Of a stretch of 33,308 nucleotides of DNA, positions 17,011 through 24,661 are shown piece by piece. The notes under the pieces are model-generated. The model searched no databases. It worked only from the letters and a program-made list of their open reading frames with translations, and was not told the DNA's origin. Origin of the DNA: a bacterium (lineage in GTDB: Bacteria > BMS3Abin14); contig CP070719.1 of assembly GCA_020350725.1 (NCBI GenBank), positions 1,482,096 to 1,515,403 of the forward strand, read 5' to 3'. Made by a program: the position numbers and the translations under genes. Every line of letters starts with the position of its first letter. Position 1 is the stretch's first letter.

Positions 17011-19745
17011 TGCTCGGGACCCTTCGATCAGCCACCATTCTCTTTTTCTGTTCGGCCTCCATCTGCCTGGCTTCCGGGGCCGCTGATTCCGTCAACACCT
17101 TCGTTGGTCTCACCGTTTCAGAGATCTCGCAGGAGGGATCCGACATGGCCGATGGGGAGTTCCGTGCCCTGGTCCCCTTCGAGGTGGGTGATGTCCTCGA
17201 AATGAGCCGGGTCAGAAACGGCATCTTGAATCTCTTTCGAACGGGTCTCTATCGCAGAGTGGAGGTAAGGGGTCGGCCCCATGATGGAGGCGTTGCGGTG
17301 TTGTTCCGACTCACTCCCAAGAGGTGGCTCAATGAAGTGATCTTCCAGGGCAATCTCCGGCTTTCGGACGGAGATCTCTCGAGGAAGGTGGATCTCGGCA
17401 GGGAGGATGAACTGACGCCGGCGGATCTCGAGCGCAACAGGGAGAGGCTGGTCGATTACTACAGGTACAGAGGTTTTATGGAGCCCCAGATCTCCTATCT
17501 GACAGAAGTTGCGCCGAAGAACCGAACGGACGTCATTTACAGCATAGCGGAGGGTCTGCGCTGGCAGATCTCGGAGGTCAGCATGTCGGGGGATTCGGGC
17601 ATGTCCAGGGGGAAGCTGATGGCGACCATCGCCTCAATGCCCGGAACCCAGCTGGACGGAGAGGATCTGGACAGGGACCTGACCAGGATCACGGAACATC
17701 TCAAGGAGAAGGGATATTACTATCCAAGAGTGTCCTACACGGTGGAGAAAGATCCCCGGTTCAGGGGCGATGCTGTCGTTGAGTTCCTGATAGAGAAGGG
17801 GACTTTGTACAGGCTGGGAGTCGAGAGCCCATCCGGCCTGGAGAGCATCGGCCGTTTCAGGAGGTGGATGCGGTCGTCATTCCTCGTTGAACCCGATCCG
17901 GACAGAGCGATGGAGAGATCCGGGACAAGGGTCAAGGAGTATTTTCTCGGGACAGGATACCCCTTTGTCTCAGTGGAGTGGGAAGACCGGTCTCCGGAGG
18001 CCGGCGAGAGGGAGTTGGTCCTCAAAATCAGCAGGGGTGACCTGGCGGTCATCGGTACCGTCACCATCGAGGGGATCCAATCCCTCACGGATCAAGAAGT
18101 GGCGAGGGCACTTCAGATGAACACCGGCGATCCCTTCGTTCACGCGTCCCTCGATAGAGGCCTGCAGCTTCTGGATGAGGCCTATATGACGAAAGGGTAT
18201 CAGTCGGCCAAGATCATCCAAAAACCCCTGAATTTCGTTCCGGTCGATGGGCGGCAGGAGGTCATGATCCATATCGTCGTGGAGGAGGGGATCCGGACCA
18301 TCGTCAACGGGGTCAGAGTCCAGAGCGATGTCTACGGAAGGGACGAGATCATAGATATTCTGAACATCCATCCGGGAGATCCACACGTCCCCTCTCGGGT
18401 CGAGGAAGGCCGCCTGTCCCTGATCGAGAGGCTCTCCGGGGACGGGTACCTCTTCGGTTCGATACCCCTCCCTGAGGTCGTCAGGATCGAGGAGGGCAAG
18501 GTGGACCTCGTCTTCGACATCCGGGCGGGACCGAAGGTGCGCCTGGGAAGCATCATCATCCTGGGCGGTGAGGAGGTCGATAATACGATCGTCAGGCGCG
18601 CCGTCAATATGGAACGAGGGCACCTTCTGAGCCTTGAGGAGATCCTGGAGGCCCAACGCAGGGTCTATGCACTGGGTGTGCACAGTTCGGTTGAGATCAG
18701 CCTCGTCGACCCGGAGATCGCCGCGGAGGTCAAGGACCTGGTCGTCAAGGTCAGGGAAAGGCCGCGTTATGCCATCGGAATCAGGCTGGGATACGGCAGT
18801 GAAGAGAAGGGCAGGGTAAGGTTTACCGTAACCGATAGGAATTTTGCCCATATGGCCCGCTCCCTGATCCTGGGCTTTCGATTCAGTGACATCGAGGAGC
18901 TCGCCTCCCTGACCTACCTCCACCCGTGGTTCCTGGGTGAGCCCATTGAATTTTCCATCTCCCTCATCGACCTGATCGAGGAGAGGGAGAGCTACACCCG
19001 TGACGAGCTCGGAGTGGTCCTGAGCGCCAAGACGGATCTGACCAGGAGAACGACATTAAGGCTTCAGTACGCTTTCGAGGGCCTCGAGCTGACAGACGTT
19101 TCGCCCGACGCACAGCTCTCACCCGAAGACGAGGGGAGAACCGATGTCGCTTCTCTGATCCCCGAACTCCTCTACGACAGCCGTGACGACTTCTTCGAAC
19201 CCTCCTCCGGGATCCTCGGTGATATCCGGCTGGAGGTGGCCATGGAGCAATTGGGTTCCAAGGCCGAGTTCCATAAACTCGAGATATCCATCCGCAAATA
19301 CTTTTCCCTCGGGGGTGGGTTTGTACTCGCCGGGCTAGCGAGGGGAGGGATCGCAGAAAGCTTCGGGATAAGCGATGAAGTCATCATCAGTGAAAGGTTC
19401 TTTCTCGGCGGACAGAACTCGGTAAGGGGATACGACCTCGACAGCCTGGGTCCGCTGGATGCGGACGGCGATCCAATCGGGGGGATCAAAATGGTGAACC
19501 TCAACCTCGAACTGAGATACCCCATATACAGGTCGATCAAAGGAGTCCTCTTCGCGGACTCGGGAGCACTGTGGCTGGATCAAGCCCCCTATGATGACAG
19601 GACCCTGCGTCTTGCAGCCGGCACCGGGTTGCGGTGGTCATCACCTATAGGTCCCCTGAGTCTGGACTACGGCAGAAAATTGAATCCGGCCACAGATGAA
19701 GAGGATCAATGGCGGGTTCATTTTTCCATCGGACACGCGTTCTGA
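17010..19745 (+). CDS. Omp85-family outer-membrane protein (TamA/BamA-like), long POTRA arm
   Basis: 911 residues with an N-terminal signal peptide of about 24 residues. Periplasmic POTRA-like repeats begin near residues 30, 107, 184, 266, 345, 429 and 510, judged from the recurring strand-helix-helix-strand pattern with G-x-x-x-x-x-x-Y at helix ends; the count of seven is my estimate. The 16-stranded barrel starts near 583 (YAIGIRLGYG), and the lid loop motif VRGY is at 805-808 after FFLGGQNS. Such proteins insert beta-barrels into the outer membrane. TamA usually has three POTRAs and BamA five. TGATG joins it to tamB, so the two are probably coupled partners. BamA remains possible, since no second Omp85 gene is in view. 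Confidence 0.93.
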   Translation: MLGTLRSATILFFCSASICLASGAADSVNTFVGLTVSEISQEGSDMADGEFRALVPFEVGDVLEMSRVRNGILNLFRTGLYRRVEVRGRPHDGGVAVLFRLTPKRWLNEVIFQGNLRLSDGDLSRKVDLGREDELTPADLERNRERLVDYYRYRGFMEPQISYLTEVAPKNRTDVIYSIAEGLRWQISEVSMSGDSGMSRGKLMATIASMPGTQLDGEDLDRDLTRITEHLKEKGYYYPRVSYTVEKDPRFRGDAVVEFLIEKGTLYRLGVESPSGLESIGRFRRWMRSSFLVEPDPDRAMERSGTRVKEYFLGTGYPFVSVEWEDRSPEAGERELVLKISRGDLAVIGTVTIEGIQSLTDQEVARALQMNTGDPFVHASLDRGLQLLDEAYMTKGYQSAKIIQKPLNFVPVDGRQEVMIHIVVEEGIRTIVNGVRVQSDVYGRDEIIDILNIHPGDPHVPSRVEEGRLSLIERLSGDGYLFGSIPLPEVVRIEEGKVDLVFDIRAGPKVRLGSIIILGGEEVDNTIVRRAVNMERGHLLSLEEILEAQRRVYALGVHSSVEISLVDPEIAAEVKDLVVKVRERPRYAIGIRLGYGSEEKGRVRFTVTDRNFAHMARSLILGFRFSDIEELASLTYLHPWFLGEPIEFSISLIDLIEERESYTRDELGVVLSAKTDLTRRTTLRLQYAFEGLELTDVSPDAQLSPEDEGRTDVASLIPELLYDSRDDFFEPSSGILGDIRLEVAMEQLGSKAEFHKLEISIRKYFSLGGGFVLAGLARGGIAESFGISDEVIISERFFLGGQNSVRGYDLDSLGPLDADGDPIGGIKMVNLNLELRYPIYRSIKGVLFADSGALWLDQAPYDDRTLRLAAGTGLRWSSPIGPLSLDYGRKLNPATDEEDQWRVHFSIGHAF

Positions 19746-19749
19746 GTCT

Positions 19750-19812
19750 GCCGGTATAGCGCGAAGGGCGAAGAACGGAGAGCTGAGAACCAGGAACTGA
19801 GACCCAAACGAT
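19750..19812. repeat. Short low-complexity purine-rich spacer
   Basis: Between the Omp85 stop and the terminator the DNA is made of repeated similar words (gaagggcgaagaacgg, gctgagaaccaggaactgagac). There is no coding potential. It resembles in style the spacers at 26800-26925, 28227-28318 and 30191-30260. Confidence 0.4.
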
Positions 19813-19817
19813 AACCC

Positions 19818-19842
19818 AAAAAAAAAGCGCCCTCCGGCGCTT
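19818..19842 (-). terminator. Intrinsic terminator of the minus-strand response regulator
   Basis: AAGCGCC (19825-19831) and GGCGCTT (19836-19842) make a perfect 7-bp stem with a 4-nt loop. Read on the minus strand it is followed by nine T residues (A run at 19818-19826). It lies about 20 nt beyond the regulator's stop. On the plus strand the hairpin is preceded by As and not followed by a T run, so it serves mainly the minus-strand gene. Confidence 0.88.
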
Positions 19843-19863
19843 CAGATAAATAGTCCTCAGAAC

Positions 19864-20475
19864 TCACTTCTGTTTTTCCTGATCGAGCACCATCCTGATC
19901 CTCTCGAAGGCTACCGAGGGGTCGAGACTCTTGTCCAGAAAACCGGAGGCTCCCATCTCCCGCACGATCTGGATGTCCTCATGACTGTCGTGGACACCCG
20001 TCATGACGATGATGGGAGGAACCGGCAGATCGGCCTCCTTCAGCTGCTCCAGAACGCCGAACCCTGAAAGCCGGGGCATCTGCAGGTCGAGAAGAATAAG
20101 CAGGAAAGCATCGGGGGCAGCCTTGAATATGTCGAGGGCCTCCTGTCCGTCCGCGGCCGCCTTGACCCTGTAACCGTTGCTTACGAGCAGATCGGACATC
20201 ATGGTCCTGAAGAATTCCGTGTCATCGGCAAGGAGGATGTACTGTTCATCCGCGGCGGGTCCGGGCAGGGGAGTCTCGGGTACTTTCGCTGCCCTGGCCG
20301 CTTCCTGGGTATGGATCGTTTCCCCTGTCTGGGACCCGTGGGATCGCCAGCCGGCCGGAAGGAGGACCGTGTATTTGGTCCCGCAGGTTCCGCAGGAGAT
20401 TCGGAAGCCCTGATCGGGAATCTTGGCCGGATCGAAGATGTATTCCTTTGAACAGAGGACACAGGATAATCTCAT
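19864..20475 (-). CDS. Response regulator with N-terminal zinc-ribbon domain
   Basis: 203 residues. Residues 1-40 form a zinc ribbon of the MJ0042 type: C5-x-x-C8 and C28-x-x-C31 with aromatic and glycine spacing typical of the family. After a linker of about 35 residues comes a receiver domain (78-203) with D84/D85, phospho-acceptor D130 in LLDLQMP, T149 and K172. K172 is followed by serine rather than the usual proline. There is no DNA-binding output; the zinc ribbon may mediate protein contacts. The gene stands alone on the minus strand, with a consensus promoter at 20487-20515 and a terminator at 19818-19842, so it is a monocistronic unit. No kinase is adjacent. No Shine-Dalgarno site precedes the ATG. 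Confidence 0.92.
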   Translation of the reverse strand: MRLSCVLCSKEYIFDPAKIPDQGFRISCGTCGTKYTVLLPAGWRSHGSQTGETIHTQEAARAAKVPETPLPGPAADEQYILLADDTEFFRTMMSDLLVSNGYRVKAAADGQEALDIFKAAPDAFLLILLDLQMPRLSGFGVLEQLKEADLPVPPIIVMTGVHDSHEDIQIVREMGASGFLDKSLDPSVAFERIRMVLDQEKQK

Positions 20476-20486
20476 GACGGTGGAAA

Positions 20487-20515
20487 ATTTAACAGTTACT
20501 CCCCCAGCGTGTCAA
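20487..20515 (-). promoter_or_regulatory. Sigma70-type promoter giving a nearly leaderless mRNA
   Basis: On the minus strand TTGACA (complement of 20510-20515) and TTAAAT (complement of 20487-20492) are 17 nt apart. Only 11 nt separate the -10 element from the ATG at 20475, so transcription should start about 4-5 nt before the start codon. Confidence 0.75.
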
Positions 20516-20677
20516 CGGAATTGGGCTCTCAGCCACCCACAGCAGGAGGCGGGGTTCGTGAGCGGGTCGGTCGGGCCCGGTCAGGCGAGGCTTTTTCGGC
20601 ATAGGGTTCAGAGTTGCGGGTGTCCATTTGCCTGTCGTCCGCTCCCCCGGTCCCTGAAATTTCTTCGATCATGCCGT

Positions 20678-20707
20678 TTGACAGCCCCGTCGGGCATGAA
20701 ATAGACT
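20678..20707 (+). promoter_or_regulatory. Sigma70-type promoter for the SurA-like/queD operon
   Basis: TTGACA (20678-20683) and TAGACT (20702-20707) are separated by 18 nt. The -35 is perfect; the -10 matches four of six bases. The expected start, near 20714, is just before AAGGGA at 20720-20725, which serves GTG 20734. Confidence 0.65.
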
Positions 20708-20733
20708 CATACTTGGGGGAAGGGACCGGATAG

Positions 20734-21438
20734 GTGAACCCGATAACCCTGCAGTCCAGATGGGAGACCAGGTCCGACATGACAAAATTAGGGAGACTTT
20801 GTATCGCCGCAGGCGCCCTCCTGCTGCTGCTCCGATCCTCCGTACCCTCCCTCGCTCAGGACGAGAGGGACAACGGGGCCATTATCGATCAGGTGGTCGC
20901 GACCCTCGACGACAGCCCGATCCTTCTCAGCGATGTCCTGATGGAAAAGGAGCTGGGTCTGCTGGAGACAGGCCGACCGGCTGCAGGCCTCGAGGCACTG
21001 CTCGAACCCTTTCTCAACCGCCTGATGATCCATAAAGAGATCGAGGAGGTGGGCAGTTTCAGGCTGTCCCAGGGTCAGTTCGAGGGGGCCCTCACCGGAT
21101 TTCTGGCCAGCTTCGGCAGAAGGGAGGACTTCGAACGGAGGCTTGATTTCTGGGGCATAGACGAGCAGGAGTTCAGAAGGCGCCTGAACCGGGCTCTGAC
21201 GGTGTCCCTGTACACTGAGAGCCGCATCCAGTTCTTCGCGAGAGTTCTGCCCTCCGATATCGAGCGAACCTACAACGAGGAGCCCGAAAGGTGGGGTGGA
21301 CGCCTCCTCCACGAAGTTTGGGACGACATCAGGGAGATTCTGCTCGAGGAAGCGTTCACCAAGGAAAGAGAGAGGTGGCTTGCCACCCTCCGCAACCGTT
21401 ATCATCTGGAGATCCTCGTTGCCATGGATGAGGGCTAG
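20734..21438 (+). CDS. SurA-like periplasmic protein lacking a PPIase domain
   Basis: 234 residues from GTG 20734 or 219 from ATG 20779. The second start gives a textbook signal peptide, MTKLGR plus a leucine-rich core ending SLA-Q; the first has the better ribosome-binding site (AAGGGA, 8 nt away). The mature part begins D-Q-V-V-A-T-L-D-D-S-P-I-L-L-S-D-V, like the SurA/PrsA N-terminal chaperone domain, with the expected helices LLEPFLNRLMIHKEI and Q-F-E-G-A-L. After DIERTYNEEPERW it passes directly into a helix and the terminal W-L-A-T-L-R-N-R-Y-H-L-E-I-L segment that in SurA relatives follows the isomerase domain. A chaperone role for outer-membrane proteins is inferred. queD follows after 2 nt. 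Confidence 0.75.
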   Translation: MNPITLQSRWETRSDMTKLGRLCIAAGALLLLLRSSVPSLAQDERDNGAIIDQVVATLDDSPILLSDVLMEKELGLLETGRPAAGLEALLEPFLNRLMIHKEIEEVGSFRLSQGQFEGALTGFLASFGRREDFERRLDFWGIDEQEFRRRLNRALTVSLYTESRIQFFARVLPSDIERTYNEEPERWGGRLLHEVWDDIREILLEEAFTKERERWLATLRNRYHLEILVAMDEG

Positions 21439-21440
21439 GG

Positions 21441-21809
21441 ATGCGCTATCAGCTCGTTGTCAGAGACGGATTCGCCGCTGCCCACAGGCTCGTCGGGAGC
21501 GGCGGCCGGTGCGAGAACCTGCACGGCCATAATTTCAAAGTGGAGTTGAAGGTCGGTGGCCAGGAGCTTGGCGAGGCCGGCATGCTCATTGACTTCTCCG
21601 ACCTGAAAGGCATCCTGAGGGATGTCCTGTCCAGCCTGGATCACCAGGACCTGAACGCCCATCGGGCTTTCGCGGCAGGGAGTCCCTCTTCGGAGATGAT
21701 CGCCGAATTCATTTTCCGATCCGTGGAGGAGAGGATCGAGGGAGATATTTCCGTTATCTCCGTAACGGTTAGCGAGTCGGACACAGCTTCGGCCACCTAT
21801 TCAGGCTAG
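21441..21809 (+). CDS. queD: 6-carboxytetrahydropterin synthase (QueD/PTPS family)
   Basis: 122 residues, the size of bacterial QueD. The zinc ligands H15, H28 and H30 are present, and C24-x-x-x-H28-G-H30 is the QueD-type C-x3-H-G-H motif. H68 in LDHQDLN and E112 complete the usual catalytic set. QueD makes 6-carboxy-tetrahydropterin from dihydroneopterin triphosphate, the first committed step to queuosine. No queC, queE or queF is in the window, so assignment to queuosine rather than another pterin pathway depends on the motif alone. The ATG is 2 nt after the stop of the SurA-like gene, with which it should be co-transcribed from 20678-20707. Confidence 0.9.
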   Translation: MRYQLVVRDGFAAAHRLVGSGGRCENLHGHNFKVELKVGGQELGEAGMLIDFSDLKGILRDVLSSLDHQDLNAHRAFAAGSPSSEMIAEFIFRSVEERIEGDISVISVTVSESDTASATYSG

Positions 21810-21865
21810 ACAGGCCAGGCCGGGCCACGCTGAGTCCCCGGCCGGCGAAGAAAGGGATATTGAAA

Positions 21866-22615
21866 ATGGAGATCATTGACGGTCATGTTCACATCGGCAG
21901 AAGACATCTTCCCCTGGAACAGGTCGAGGGGGTTCTCGACAGAGCGGGTGCTGACAGAGCAGTTGTCTTTGCGGATCCCGAAAGCATGGACATCCCCGGG
22001 GACAACAGGTATGTCCTCGAGTCGGCCGCCCGATCCCGGCATATTCCCTTCATCTACATCGGGGGCAACGCCTACAGCACCAACAGACCATTTCCCCAGT
22101 TACCCGATCCCGAGGAACTGGAGCCCTACAGGGGCATTAAATGGCACTGCTGGTTCACGCCGGGACACGATTTCGGGGGCATCCGCCTCGGGATGGACGG
22201 GGGCCGGATAGAGGAGGTTCTCACCGAGCCGCGGATGGCGGCCCTCATGGGAAAGGCCCGGGAGATGGGGATTCCGGTGAACTTTGAGGAACACTTCGAC
22301 ATCACAGTGCGTTTCGTGGATCTCTATCCCGATGTCATGATCATCATTCCCCACATGGGAGGGCTCAACGGGGGCACCGAGAGGATTCTCAGTGCAGTCG
22401 GGAGCAAGCCGAACGTCTTTTTCGATGTCAGCCTCGCCGGTTTGACGGAGAGTCTCGTCAAGACCTTCGGTGCCCGGAAATTCATCTGCGGGTCCGATTA
22501 CCCATACGGCAGCCCGGCCTGGAGTATCGACAGGATCAGGAAGCTCAACATCTCGGAGGAGGACCGAGAGTCCATCATGTCGGGTAATGTCCTATCCCTG
22601 ACGGGAACGACCTGA
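21866..22615 (+). CDS. Amidohydrolase 2-family TIM-barrel hydrolase/decarboxylase
   Basis: 249 residues. The metal-site pattern of the amidohydrolase 2 family is visible: H7 and H9 in DGHVH, H143 in FEEHFD, H163 in IPHMGG and D211 in CGSDYP, with the C-terminal helix ending in S-G-N-V-L. The substrate is unknown; the family contains hydrolases and nonoxidative decarboxylases. ATG 21866 is preferred because AAAGGGA at 21851-21857 is 8 nt upstream, while TTG 21860 is too close. It lies 56 nt after queD and shares TGATG with the sirtuin gene, so it is coupled to that gene. Confidence 0.85.
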   Translation: MEIIDGHVHIGRRHLPLEQVEGVLDRAGADRAVVFADPESMDIPGDNRYVLESAARSRHIPFIYIGGNAYSTNRPFPQLPDPEELEPYRGIKWHCWFTPGHDFGGIRLGMDGGRIEEVLTEPRMAALMGKAREMGIPVNFEEHFDITVRFVDLYPDVMIIIPHMGGLNGGTERILSAVGSKPNVFFDVSLAGLTESLVKTFGARKFICGSDYPYGSPAWSIDRIRKLNISEEDRESIMSGNVLSLTGTT

Positions 22616-23397
22616 TGAGCGACGCGGCTGAATCCGGCCGAATACCGCAAGAGGTTGTCACTCGGTTGAGCGAGGCACAGCGCGTGGCCGTTCTGACGGG
22701 CGCAGGGGTTTCGGCCGAGAGCGGCATCCCCACCTTCAGGGGCAAGGCCGGCCTCTGGAAGAACCACCGCCCGGAGCAACTGGCGACGCCGCAGGCGTTT
22801 CGGTCCGACCCGGCTCTAGTCTGGGAGTGGTATCATTGGAGGAGGGGCCTGGTCAGGCAGGCCGACCCCAATCCGGCCCACTCTGCCCTCGCGGAGATGG
22901 AGAACAGGATCCCTCACTTCGTCCTCATCACGCAAAATGTTGACGGTCTCCACATGAGGGCGGGGAGCGGGAACGTCCTGGAGATGCACGGCAATATCAA
23001 CCGAGCCAGATGCTGCTCCTGCGACAACAGGATCCAGCTGACCGACGAATCGGGTGTTCTTGACTGCGCCAGGTGCGGTTCCCTGATGAGGCCTGACATC
23101 GTATGGTTCGGCGAGAGTCTGGACCCGGACATCCTGGCGCAGTCCTACCGGGCCGCGGGGACTGCGGACGTCTTTGTCGTGGCAGGGACATCCAGCGTGG
23201 TTCAGCCGGCTGCCTCGCTGGCCTTCTCCGTGAAAGAGGCCGGCGGATTTGTCCTGGAGATCAACCTGGATCCAACCCCTCTGACCGGTGCGGCAGACAT
23301 AACGGTCCTGGGAAAGGCCGGCGAGGTGCTCCCGGAACTGGTGAAGAGGATGTGGGAAAATCAAACGCCAGGTTCCTTGTTCCAGCCTGACAGATGA
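22615..23397 (+). CDS. cobB: NAD-dependent protein deacylase, sirtuin class III (CobB type)
   Basis: 260 residues. The NAD-binding motif GAGVSAESGIPTFR (29-42), QNVD (107-110) and the catalytic H125 are complete. The zinc ribbon is C133-x-x-C136 and C151-x-x-C154. Y73 and R76, spaced Y-x-x-R, match the pair that lets class III sirtuins such as SIRT5 and E. coli CobB bind acidic acyl groups, so desuccinylation or demalonylation is likely along with deacetylation. The ATG overlaps the amidohydrolase stop by one base. pta, which makes acetyl phosphate, a chemical acetyl donor, lies about 2.3 kb downstream; a functional link is only inference. Confidence 0.95.
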   Translation: MSDAAESGRIPQEVVTRLSEAQRVAVLTGAGVSAESGIPTFRGKAGLWKNHRPEQLATPQAFRSDPALVWEWYHWRRGLVRQADPNPAHSALAEMENRIPHFVLITQNVDGLHMRAGSGNVLEMHGNINRARCCSCDNRIQLTDESGVLDCARCGSLMRPDIVWFGESLDPDILAQSYRAAGTADVFVVAGTSSVVQPAASLAFSVKEAGGFVLEINLDPTPLTGAADITVLGKAGEVLPELVKRMWENQTPGSLFQPDR

Positions 23398-23587
23398 CTC
23401 CATGGGATCCACGGGGAGCGCAAATCAATTCCTATCTCCAAGCTGCGGTAAGGGGCAAAGGGGTGCGGAAATATCTCAGTTGGATCTTTGAACCGGTTGC
23501 CTGCGGATCTTGCCCTCATTGTCGGGGTCATGGGATGAGGCGAGGATGCCGATACCTGGAACTTGAAACCTCACACAAGGAGACCTT

Positions 23588-24661
23588 ATGCGCAAGGAAT
23601 CGCTGAGTTTTCTGTCCAAACTCGTTGAGACACCGAGTCCCTCGGGATTCGAGGGGCCGGTTCAGGAAGTCTGGCTCAAGAGAACGGCCCCCTTCGCCCA
23701 CAGCACCAGAGTCGATGTCCACGGAAATGCCATTGCCACCCTGAATCCCGAAGGCACCCCGCGGGTCATGCTGGCCGGTCACTGCGACGAGATCGGTTTT
23801 ATGGTCAAGTACATTTCCGAGGAGGGATATCTCTCCTTCGCCGCCATCGGGGGAATCGACATCCACCTCGTGCCGGCGCGCAGAGTGCTCATACACAGCG
23901 CCGAGGGGCCTGTCCCGGGGGTCATCGGCAAGAAACCGATCCACCTGCAGGATCCCGCGACCCGGGCAACTCAGAAGCTGGAGTGGCACAATCTATGGAT
24001 CGACATCGGTGTTGAGAACCGCAAGGAGGCCGAGAAGCTGATCTCCCTCGGAGACCCCATTACCTTCACGGATGGTTTCAGCCGTTTGGAGGGGTCTCTG
24101 GCCGTGGGAAGGGGTTTTGACGATAAGATGGGGAGTTTCGTCGTATCGGAGGTTGTCCGCCTCCTCTGTGACAGGAAGATCAAGGCGTCCGTGCACGCTG
24201 TCAGCACCGTCCAGGAGGAACTCGGTCTGAGGGGGGCGAAAACAAGCGCTTACGGTATCGACCCCGATGTGGGCATCGCGGTGGATGTGACCTTCGCCTC
24301 GGACTACCCGGAGATGGACAAGAAACAGGTCGGGGACATAAAGCTGGGCAAGGGTCCCGTCATCGCACGAGGGGCGAACATCAACCCCAAGGTGTTCACG
24401 GGGCTGGTCGAAACGGCCCGAGCCAAGAAGATACCCTATCAGGTGGACCCGTCGCCGAGGGCGACCGGCACAGACGCAAGCGTCATTCAGCTCACCCGCA
24501 GCGGGGTCGCCGCAGCCCTGGTGAGTGTACCCAACCGGTACATGCACACACCGGTTGAGACCATTTGCCTCAAGGACCTGGAGAACGCGGCGCGCCTGCT
24601 GGCGGCATTTATTGAATCCCTGAAACCGGGGCAGGATTTCATCCCCTTTGGCAAAAAGTGA
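23588..24661 (+). CDS. M42-family metallopeptidase (tetrahedral aminopeptidase-like)
   Basis: 357 residues, typical of M42 cytosolic aminopeptidases that form large tetrahedral cages and trim peptides. Readable metal and catalytic residues are H65 and D67 in AGHCDEIG, the bridging D178 in GFDDKMG, the glutamate pair E210/E211 in VQEELG, the aspartate in AVDVTF and H320 in MHTPVE. The N terminus carries the LVETPSPSGFE segment. AAGGAG lies a few bases before the ATG. The 190-nt spacer upstream holds no gene that I can support. The last four bases (GTGA) are shared with rsmD. Confidence 0.93.
   Translation: MRKESLSFLSKLVETPSPSGFEGPVQEVWLKRTAPFAHSTRVDVHGNAIATLNPEGTPRVMLAGHCDEIGFMVKYISEEGYLSFAAIGGIDIHLVPARRVLIHSAEGPVPGVIGKKPIHLQDPATRATQKLEWHNLWIDIGVENRKEAEKLISLGDPITFTDGFSRLEGSLAVGRGFDDKMGSFVVSEVVRLLCDRKIKASVHAVSTVQEELGLRGAKTSAYGIDPDVGIAVDVTFASDYPEMDKKQVGDIKLGKGPVIARGANINPKVFTGLVETARAKKIPYQVDPSPRATGTDASVIQLTRSGVAAALVSVPNRYMHTPVETICLKDLENAARLLAAFIESLKPGQDFIPFGKK

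Noticed and set aside
23394-23606. 70-codon open frame between the sirtuin and peptidase genes
   Set aside because: It has no ribosome-binding site, overlaps both flanking genes and resembles nothing known, despite a few cysteine pairs.
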